Positions 55,640-64,000 of a DNA stretch of 64,000 nt are shown in pieces (within the stretch, counting starts at the first letter, position 1; each line of letters begins with the position of its first letter). The position numbers were made by a program, and so were the translations under genes. The notes beneath the pieces were generated by a model, which was not told the DNA's origin, made no database searches, and saw nothing but the letters and a program-made list of their open reading frames with translations. This stretch comes from Diphasiastrum complanatum (lineage: Eukaryota > Streptophyta > Lycopodiopsida > Lycopodiales > Lycopodiaceae), in contig CM055100.1 of assembly GCA_029204225.1 (NCBI GenBank), forward strand, positions 381,001 to 445,000, written 5' to 3'.

Positions 55640-57553
55640 GTTTCATTAGCCATTGATGATGGATTACCGATATAGTCATTACATTCAACTTCCATCTATT
55701 GATGAAATACAATCTGAAATCGTACGTTACAATCTTGTATTTGACGGACAACCGAGTTCAATCAGCATTGATGATTAGTTGATTGAATCAGAAGCTTATT
55801 TTTGTCATCGCCATTATTCTGAAGAAGATAAAATCTATTTCGCTTCATTGTGCTTTCAAGGACAAGTTTGAGCATGGTGGGATACTCAAGCACACTCGGA
55901 CACAAAGCTTTGGAGTCAATTCAAAATTTCTTTCATTGATAGTATTACCAGGTTTTATGAGAAATCATTCGAATCTCTCAAACAAACTGGTTCTGTACAA
56001 CAATTTAATTAGCAATTCTTGGCATTGGTTCAGAAGACAAAATTTGAGTATAGAAAATGTTTGAATTACTATGTGGGTTTCTTTCAAATGCCTATAAAGA
56101 ATGTGCTTCAACCAACTCTTTCCAAATCCATTTATGCCACTAGTTCTATGGAGTTGCGCAATATGATGGATCATGCACTTGCTTTGGAGCATTTATCTAC
56201 AAACCATATCAATGAATGGTGGAAAGTCACAGCTCAATGGAAACCTTATTATTATAACCAACGACGGTCTGAATATGTTAGTCCTACCTTTGATGGAAGC
56301 ATCCACTCCATTAATGTAGACAATTGGCTAGAGGATTTGGATTAAAACTTCTACTATAGTGGAGGTATTGGTGACAATGATATAGTTTTCTTTGTTTCAT
56401 CGGGTTTCAAAGGACGTGTTCAGTAATGGTGGAACATTGTTCACGACTTCCTTCTTGAGAACTGGTTAACTTTCAAAAGAGTTTGTAGACAAATCTTCAT
56501 TCGATCTGACTTCATCCAATAGTGCTCTTTGGACTAGACAACTATAGTTGCTGAGTACAATAGAGAATTCCAACAAATGGTCCCAGTATTCGATTCTGGA
56601 GAAGTATATCTTGTACAATGTTATATATATGGCCTACAACCTCAATATCGGAGCACTATAGAAAACTATCTACAAACTACTTCTCTTTAGCCTAGGTTCC
56701 GATTAAGGGAAGCTATGGAATATGTTTTAAAGTACGAGCAACAAGAACAAAGGCTTAAACTGGAAGTTGAAAGGAAAGAAGAACAATCCAGGTGGTCTGA
56801 GGAAATGAAGATGCAGATTCAAAAGGTGAGTATATACGTTAAAACATCAATGGATCGACAATCGCATGTGAACAAAAGGGAAGAAACTTCTGAACATGAA
56901 GATGATTCCAACAATGAGTCTGATGAGCCAAGTGACAATGACGAAGCAGATGAGCGAAGTGAGGATAATGAGTCAAATGAGCAAAGTGACGACAAAAGTG
57001 CAGTCCCAGATCCAGACACAATTGCAACAACAGATGGTGAAAATCAAAATTCAGGCAAGGGTCAAGATTCAGATAATTAAACATCCTTTCAAGTTTCACT
57101 TCAACCATCAAAGTCTGGAACTTGACCTACATCAATGCCTTAATCTGGTCAAAAGCAACTGTGGATTGTCATATTGGGAATATTGCTACGCTTGAAGAAA
57201 GTCGATCAAGACATTCACCAAACTTTCAGATTGAGGACTATATGACACCGGTATTCCATGATTTGGAATTGAGTGGTTATTATAAAGATCCGATCTACGA
57301 ACCATGTCAAATTGATATGGGAGCTTTTGAGAATAATTTTATTTCTGACAATGATCTAAGGGAGTATGAGGTATTCAACATGGATATTGGTAGAAATGAA
57401 GAGATTTCATTAATCCATGGAAATTCTACTTGTATTAATACTTTGGATTATTGTTCAACGTCTCATGGATCCATTAGTCAAGAGCTTCAAGTGGCTTTTG
57501 TTGGAGAACCTTACTCCTATGGATTCTCTAGAATCCCAGAGTTTAGTATATAG
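55640..57553 (+). pseudogene. Ty3-type element: two Gag-like modules and acidic tail
   Basis: The first Gag-like module lies at about 55720-56260, with the Trp motif GQV*AWWDT and FNQQFLALVQK-like text (one Gln position is a TAG). It ends in LVQKTKFEYRKCLN, MRNMMDHALALEH-like sequence. A second module of the same plan follows at 56290-56740: NVDNWLEDLD, GFKGRVQ then TAA and WWNIV, then YNREFQQMVPVFD, REAMEYVLKYEQQEQR. A Ser/Asp/Glu-rich tail at 56860-57080 and a further segment (57122-57553, RSRHSPNFQIEDYMTPVFHD) of unknown role follow. Stops are mostly TAG/TAA. There is no CCHC knuckle. Confidence 0.6.
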
Positions 57554-57599
57554 ACCCAACAAAATCTACTAAACTCAACAATGAAAGTCACGTACATCT

Positions 57600-58090
57600 T
57601 AGCACCTCCATTGCTAATTTTAGTAACACCATGAGCAAGTATATGTTCTCACCAATTTGATAGGCAATCAACTATTTTTGCAAAAGATTTGGCTATGTTG
57701 GCTCAGTTCAAGCATGGTGGGACGATTGTTTGCCAACCCTTTGTGTTGATCTGAATCTTCCCATGGCATTCAACAAAGTCCAAGATTAATTGCCAATAGC
57801 CAGATTATACTATTGTGCTGTGGTGGTTCATGGGAGAATAAATTCATTTCTTGGACAACTTTGAATCGGCCATCCGATGCGAATAAGTGTTTTTTTTTCA
57901 CACAAAACAGATTTCAATACAACGCGGTTGGAGTTTATGGAAATTTTTTTAATCAAGGTTCAACCAAAGCCCAAAGTAATAAATCTCACGAGGTGTCATG
58001 GGACCGCCACCAGTTTTGGTGGGGGATACTGTTGGAAGGTTTTGCGGATATCGAGGTAACCCTAACCATAGTTAATAAGTGAGAGGGATT
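57600..58090 (+). pseudogene. Third Gag-like piece, degenerate
   Basis: At about 57690-57750 the plus strand encodes YVGSVQAWWDDCLP, which matches the GxVQxWW motif of the two modules upstream. It is followed by weakly protein-like sequence (FLDNFESAIRCE; 57813-58082) with stops. It would be a third unit of the Gag-like series or a partial duplicate. Confidence 0.4.
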
Positions 58091-58199
58091 TGGAAGCCTA
58101 TGCGTGTAAGTCCAACCCGATGATCACATAAATAGTTGATTAGTTAGAAATGAACAACGCACCAGAGGTAAAGAAAATCTTGAGTAGTTGTACAGCCGC

Positions 58200-59415
58200 A
58201 CGTCACACCGATATCGCATATCTGTACCAATATCGGATCCACATGCGACATGAGAAAACGGAAAGTCCAAAATGTCATCAACTTATCAGTTAGAGGTGCA
58301 ATTATTCCCTATATTTTGAATTCAAAAGGACCAAAAGAAGCATGGGATACATTGAAGGCATTGTTTGAAACGACAAATACATCTCGAATATTATTTTTGA
58401 AGACGAAGTTGCATACATTGCGGATGGATGATGGTGCAACTATTGCCGATCACATACTGAAGATCAAAGAGATTCGTGACCAATTAGCAGCAGTTGGATA
58501 GCAAGTACAAGATCGTGCGATCGTACAATTGACATTGAATGGTTTGAGTGAGTCACATCAGATGTTTGTGACGAGTATAGCCACAAGAGAAAATCTTCCA
58601 ATCTATGAAGAACTAGGTGGATTGCTTTTGCAGCAATGTCAAGAGAACTTGAATCATCGTAACAGGAGCTATGATCAAGCTCTTGCAGTTAGAGGACAAG
58701 GTGGAAGATTTGGCCGTGGAAGGTATCAATCGAGAGGAGGAAACTCAAGCCGAGGATCATTTCAACAATTTCATGAGCAAGTCAATGATAGTCCAAATTG
58801 AGGCAATTGGAATCAAGGCCGAGGTCAAGGACGCGGCTATTCAAGACAAAATAAACCTGGAAATTGTAGTTACTGCAACAAACCTGGCCACTGGGAGCGT
58901 GAATGCTTCAAGAAACCAAAGGAGATGGAACAAAGAAAAGACAAATGGCAAGCGGAAAATTATGCTGATCAACATCAATTTGATGACTATTATTATGAAG
59001 ATAATTATACTGATTAACATCAATACGATGATGATCAATATGAAGATGATATAGGTGAGAGCTCAAAATTGTTCATTACAACATTAATGACAAGTGATGA
59101 AGCCAAGGATACCTGGTACATTGATAGTGGTCCATCCAAGCACATGACGTCAAGGAAAGAGTGGTTTTCCAAACTCAAGGAAACTGTCAGTGGTGATAAA
59201 GTTGGACAAGCTGATGGAAAATTGCTATCTATTAAAGGAGTTGGAGTGGTACCAATGAAGTTAACCAGCGAGAAGATAAAGCAGATAAGCAATGTGCAAT
59301 ATGTACTTGGCTTAGCTAACAATCTACTATCTATTGGAATGATGGCTGATCAACAACTCAAGGTTGAGTTTGACAGCGACAAATGTCTTGTCAAGGACAT
59401 CAAGAATCACTACAA
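58200..59415 (+). pseudogene. Ty1/copia gag-protease fragment inside the Ty3 element
   Basis: It starts with a piece of element C leader (CCAATATCGGATCCACA). Gag follows (GPKEAWDTLKALFETTNTSR, KIKEIRDQLAAVG, VTSIATRENLPIYEELGG), then the RGG-type region, a full zinc knuckle CSYCNKPGHWEREC (about 58863-58905) and the Asp/Tyr-rich stretch. The protease comes next (TWYIDSGPSKHMTSRKEW, with a Pro where Ala is usual) and pre-integrase start (LVKDIKNHYKV). Sequence stops being copia at about 59415, and Ty3 sequence takes over. It is the same family as element C (30-35 kb). No LTR or target duplication was found, so recombination rather than simple insertion is possible. Confidence 0.85.
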
Positions 59416-60720
59416 AGTTCGGAAAGATTCATTACAAGCCAATGTCACTCTTTCTTTCCATGTACTCTGGAAGCATGCTGGCCAGTGGAAACAACAGATC
59501 CAATCCAATAACACCACCATTGATGAGTTTCCTGAAATGCCCTTACATTTAACCAATCCACTCAGCGAACGAGGCAACATCAAAATCCCAGCTATCCATC
59601 ATTAATCCCGTGAAGTTTTAGCAGTACTCGATTGTGGCTCCGGTGTCAATATCATTTCCACATCCCTCATGATAGAATGGAATCTGAGAGACAAACTAGC
59701 CAAACTCACTTGTCAGCTTCGGATGGTTGATCAAAGTGTAGTCTGACCTACTAGTTTCCTTCCATACGTGCTGATCAAACTAGGAGGTCTCAAGTTTTCT
59801 GTCGATCTCGTAGTACTTGATATTCCCAATAATGCCTATTCTTATGAACTACTTGGTCGTCCGTGGCTCACCAATGCACGAGTTGCTCATGACTGGAGCA
59901 AAGGCCGAGTCACTTTTGAAAATCGTGACAGTTCTGTCACCATTGATTCAACGGGTAAACTCAAATTTGCACGCATCCATGACGAAGGATTCTCAACCAC
60001 CAACTCAGTATTTGAGCCATACCAGTCCAGCCACGAAAAAGGTCATTATGTTAAATCTATTGATATCATAAACTGGAGTCACAGTCTAGCTACCATTGAT
60101 TGTGTGAATGCCGAATATTGTGCTCAACATCAAGATAATTGTACCTCTCCACTCCTGATCGATTACGACCAATTACCTGATCTCCTATCATTAATATCAA
60201 TTTTATTGATATTCTTCCACACCATGATGAGCTACTAAATGTTGCATGGCTACCTACTAATGAATCAGATGATTTCTTCATTGATGACGAGAATGTCTTA
60301 CAAATTCAGAATTGCTCAGAAGATTTGGACATTTCTGATATTCAGATCCTCAATTATATGAAGGCACTCCCACTTAGGACCTATCCGCAACATGCATCCA
60401 ACGTGGAACCAGTTGTCAAGGTTGCAACTGAAAAACCTGAGACAAAATTCTACCGTCCCAAATGCCCAAACTATCCATGGGATCTTTGTGAGGAGGAGAC
60501 TATCTTTCAAATTGATGACGAGATCCTCCATGACATACCCACCGTCCCTCATCCACACACCTCTCCACCACCAAAGCCTCAACCACATGGTCATACTATG
60601 AAAGAGAAAATGAAAAAACTGCTTCAAATTCAACCGTCGGGTGACCTCACCATTGTTAGGGAAGTTCCTGAGATTGCCTCTGTTCCTACACTAGCCCTCG
60701 AACATTCCCAATCACCATTT
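59416..60720 (+). pseudogene. Ty3 protease and protease-RT spacer
   Basis: The segment begins with GNIKIPAIHH, a TAA, then the protease motif AVLDCGSGVNIISTS at about 59619-59665. A second strand pattern (LLGRPWLTNARVAHDWSKGRVTF) follows in the frame 59768-60238. The stretch to 60720 (frame 60325-60723) is a Pro-rich spacer (HTSPPPKPQPHGHTMKEKMK) typical of the long gap before RT in this class. One stop near 59745 lies where Gln or Arg could stand. Confidence 0.7.
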
Positions 60721-60729
60721 TGACAAGAG

Positions 60730-62268
60730 AAAGGCAAGGCCCCCCTCGAATCTCTAGCCCATGATGTTCTTGCATCTTTAAGGACTATACGATCGAGGAT
60801 GTCACAATCCAATTACTCCAAGCTCAACATGAGCCAACTGGTAATTCACCCTACGAAGGCCCTACACAAACCATAACCCTTTCTCTGAGTGAGTCAAATG
60901 AAACCAACGAATATTTTGTCCACGTCGGAGCTCATCTCAATCACGAACAACGTAGACGGCTTGAAAAGCTCTTGCCAAAATATCGACCTGTCTTTGTCTG
61001 GACCTATAAAGACATGAAAGGCGTCTCACCCCAAGTAGCTGTGCATCATATCCCGCTTAAATCAAGTGCGAGGCCCACTACTAGTCATCCATATAGATTC
61101 AATCCCATCTATAAGGCCAAGATCAAAGAAGAATTACAATGCCTCTTAGATGCGAGATTTATCTATGAAATTGAGCATACTGAGTGGGTCTCCCCAATTG
61201 TCATCGTTCCCAAGAAAAATGAAAAACTTCGAATCTGTGTCGATTTTAAGAAACTTAACGTTGTCATTGAACGTGATCATTTTTCATTACCTTTCGAAGA
61301 ATCCATCTTAGAAAATCTAGCAGGAGATGAGGCTTACTCCTTAGATGGCTTTAGCGGATACAATATGATCCAAATCGCTGAAGAAGATCAACATAAAACC
61401 GCTTTTGCCACAGAATGGGGAACCTTCTACTGGAAAGTCGTGCCCTTTGGTCTCTACAATACTCCTAGCGCCTTCCAATGTGTTATGCAAGCGGCCTTTT
61501 CTCAGCAGATGGGCGATACCTTAGAGGTTTGCTTCGACATCTCTCTTAATCCTGAAAAATGCCAGATTTGGGTAACCCATGGTATTGTGTTAGGACATAT
61601 TATCTCACGAAATGGCATTGCCACTGACCCTGAAAAGATCCTTATCATTCAAAATCTACCGGAACCGCGTACGATATGTGAAGTTTACTCTTTCCTTGGC
61701 CACGACAACTACTATCGGTGCTTTATTTTTTATTTCGCTAACAAAGCACACTTAATCTACAAAGTAGTTGTAGCTCCCAAATGGACGAATGAACAACACG
61801 TCGCCTTTAATCAACTCAAAGAAGCCCTTACCAATGCACCCATCCTCCGGGCTCCTGATTATTCTAAAGAATTTCATGTGCATGCCGATGCATCCAAGTA
61901 TGCCATTGGAGCAGTTCTCACCCAACCAGGAGAATTCAAAAAGGACTACCTAATCTGTTTTCTTAGTCGACAATTGATACCTACTGAAGTCAATTATACC
62001 ACTACCGAACGTGAAGCCTTGGCAATGGTATAGGCGGTTCATAACTTTTGTCATTATCTTCTAGGAAAAGTTTTTGCATTCTTCACTGATCATCAAGCAC
62101 TGCTGTATCTCATCAACAAGACATGCATCACAGGCCGAATTACTAGATGGATCCTATTACCGCGAGAATTTGAGTTTAGGATCGTGGTTCGTAAGGGAGT
62201 TCAACATTTTCTAGCAGACCATCTATCTCGAATCCCTACCCTTCCTACCCGTTATCAAGGCGTCAACG
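60730..62268 (+). pseudogene. Ty3 reverse transcriptase (catalytic motif deleted) and RNase H
   Basis: Frame 60972-62033 (353 residues) shows FVWTYKDMKGVSPQVAVHHI, YEIEHTEWVSPIVIVPKKN, LRICVDFKKLNVV, the first catalytic Asp in SLDGFSGYNMI (about residue 125) and VVPFGLYNTPSAFQ. It then jumps at about residue 186 from GDTLEV to ISLNPEKCQIWV. The YxDD-type motif and roughly 25-30 residues normally found between are missing without loss of frame. RNase H follows (FHVHADASKYAIGAVLTQPG, TTTEREALAMV). After a TAG at 62031-62033, where Gln is expected, it continues to FADHLSRI-like sequence at 62220. Confidence 0.85.
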
Positions 62269-63556
62269 ATGATTTACCAGATGCAATCCTTTTCCAAGTT
62301 GGCTCTACACTTGTATGGGCTAAGGCAGATGGATCCTTCCTTCTCTAAACTTGAACAACGTGTGTTGGTCCTCAAATCTAAGTCATATACGTTAATTGCA
62401 GGACAACTCTACAAGCAAAGGTTAGATGGAATCATCCGACGATGTCTTACTGAAGGTGAAATACCCTCTATAATTTCCCTCACTCATGAAGGTATTGGTG
62501 CAGGACATTTCTCTTCTAAAACAACTGCTAAGAAAATTCTCTTGGCCGGGTTTTGGTGGCCAACACTCTTCAAGGATACACACAATTACACTAAGGCTTG
62601 TGATGTCTGCCAACGCACCAAACGCTTTCAAAAAACAGACTACATGCCTTTATTCCCTGTAACCACTAATCAAGCTTTTCAAAAATGGGAAATTGATTAT
62701 GTTGGACCTATTAGTCCTGCTGCTCGACACACACAATCTCGTTACATCATAGTAGCTACGGACTATTGCACCAAATGGGCTGAAGCAAGAGCTGTTTGCA
62801 ATGCTGACGCTCATTCTACCGTCAAATTTCTCTATGAACAGGTTATAGTTTGTTTTGGATGTCCTCTGGATCTTATCAGTGATAGGGGTACACATTTCCT
62901 TAACTCTATCATAGCAGATATCCTTTCAAAAAATTTTGTGGTACATTGCAAAAGTTTCCCATACTCCACGCTGCAATGGCCAGGCGGAATCCACAAATAG
63001 AATCCTATGTAGAATTCTCACCAAAATCATCGAATCCAATCGATCTGATTGGGAACTCAAACTCCATGCTGCTCTCTGGGCTTATCGCACCACCCCAAAG
63101 CGAGCTACTGGCTTAACCCCTTTCCAGCTCACATATGGCCAAGAAGCCATTATGTCTGTGGAATTCCATATCCCCTCCCTCCGACTAGCCTATAACCTTG
63201 AGTCTGATACTCACCAAAATCTAGCAAACAGGTTATTCCATCTGGAGCAACTCTGTGAAACACAACGGATCAGCATCCATGCTCAACAAGTCCACAAATG
63301 ATGACAAAAAGCATGGCATGATCGATCATTGAAACTTAGAGACTTTCAAGTTGGAGATAAGGTCCTGCTATACCAGGCCAAAGCCTTCAAAGACAAACTG
63401 AAATTTTCTGGCCAAGGATCTTACGTCATTAAAAAAATCTTTTCCTCTGGATATGTACAACTCCAAACCCTTCAAGGTGATATCCTCGACACTATGGCCA
63501 ATGGGAGCCGACTGAGAAAGTACAATGAACCCTATTTTTATCTTGATATGTATTAG
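62269..63556 (+). pseudogene. Ty3 integrase with tail, one frameshift in the core
   Basis: Frame 62269-63000 has QLYKQRLDGIIRRC, the HHCC domain (HEGIGAGHFSSK, then ACDVCQR), Asp in WEIDYVGPISP and Asp in SDRGTHFLNS. A frameshift at about 62930-62990 separates it from the Glu-bearing part (NGQAESTNRILCRIL; frame 62936-63301). The YGQEAIMSVEFHIP block follows, and after a TGA at 63299-63301 the tail 63329-63556 (GDKVLLYQAKAF, SGYVQLQTLQGD, GSRLRKYNEPYF). Compared with 14.1-15.2 kb the same blocks occur in the same order. Confidence 0.85.
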
Positions 63557-64000
63557 TTGTTTTCTTTCCTACTGTTTTTCTTCATTTTTTATTGCATGCT
63601 TGCCATTCGATATTTTTGCTTTGCTTTCTTATCCAAACCATCAAGATACTATCAGATCAAGTATACCAACAGTCTTCTCTGAGAAAACCACAAAAGTGTG
63701 AAAAATACAGATCCTAAGTGGATCTAAACTCCAAGATCATTGGCTTGAATGCTTGCACTCCAAACTACATAAGCTAGGAATTGGCAACACATTCTATGCT
63801 ACCTAGAATGCAAAGAACTTGATCAAAAAACATTTATCACAAATGGAAACTTCCATAAACATCAAGTGCGGCCCAAAATAGCATTATACAGTCCATAATA
63901 CATCAGCCTATCACTTTTGGAAAGCACCTAAGATCATACACAATAGCTTGAAGACAATACACACAACAATGCTCTCAATGGAGGAAGAAACAATGACAAT
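63557..64000. other. Non-coding end of window
   Basis: No gene was seen. It follows the Ty3 pol end and is probably the 3' untranslated part or LTR start of that element. Confidence 0.4.

Overview
This is a stretch of a land-plant nuclear genome. It is AT-rich, contains two intron-bearing plant genes, and is otherwise packed with decayed LTR retrotransposons (Ty1/copia and Ty3 classes), short tRNA-derived elements, a MITE and long GA/CT microsatellites. I see no operon, CRISPR array, phage or bacterial feature. The density of old, stop-riddled LTR elements and the divergence of gene 2 from the angiosperm proteins I remember suggest a large-genome plant, perhaps a fern or gymnosperm. That placement is an inference of low confidence.

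Layout. 1-1.7 kb: four exons of a TauE/SafE-family membrane transporter gene, with the 5' part outside the window and the last exon not found. 1.9-2.0 kb: a tiny tRNA-like insert between 16-bp direct repeats. 2.6-5.2 kb: a copia integrase/RT fragment that runs into two degenerate satellite-like arrays. 6.3-9.6 kb: a decayed proline-rich reading frame and a very degraded minus-strand copia element. 9.7-12.8 kb: AT-rich sequence without a recognisable gene. 12.9-16.9 kb: a Ty3 LTR-like segment, an 81-unit GA repeat and a minus-strand Ty3 pol. 18.5-23.1 kb: gene 2, a four-exon gene of a conserved plant family of unknown function, the best intact gene here. 23.8-25.0 kb: a SINE-like element and a 483-bp Tourist-like MITE with a TTA target duplication. 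26.2-30.0 kb: two copies of one repeat flanking a copia fragment that holds an 833-bp solo LTR. 30.0-37.9 kb: two minus-strand copia elements; the gag of the first was split by two further LTR insertions. 39-43.7 kb: unclassified remnants and a minus-strand Ty3 gag/protease. 43.9-47.5 kb: a minus-strand copia pol, its LTR, and next to it a TRIM-like element whose short LTR contains a 72-nt tRNA-like sequence. 48.1-55.5 kb: a plus-strand Ty3 element whose gag was split by a deletion-derivative copia element with paired ~690-bp LTRs. 55.6-63.6 kb: a second Ty3 element with three Gag-like modules, an intruding copia gag/protease fragment, and an RT that has lost its catalytic YxDD-type motif by an in-frame deletion.

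How it fits together. The two host genes appear unrelated in function. Everything else is a layered record of insertion, LTR-LTR recombination and decay. Target duplications and uninterrupted flanking frames date several layers relative to each other. Many premature stops sit where a Gln or Trp codon is expected (CAG/CAA to TAG/TAA, TGG to TAG/TGA), as expected from deamination of methylated cytosine. The most unusual observations are the tRNA-like sequence inside a short LTR (43860-44003), the three-module Gag (about 55640-57900), and the two adjoining arrays at 4.3-5.2 kb that cut off a copia RT.
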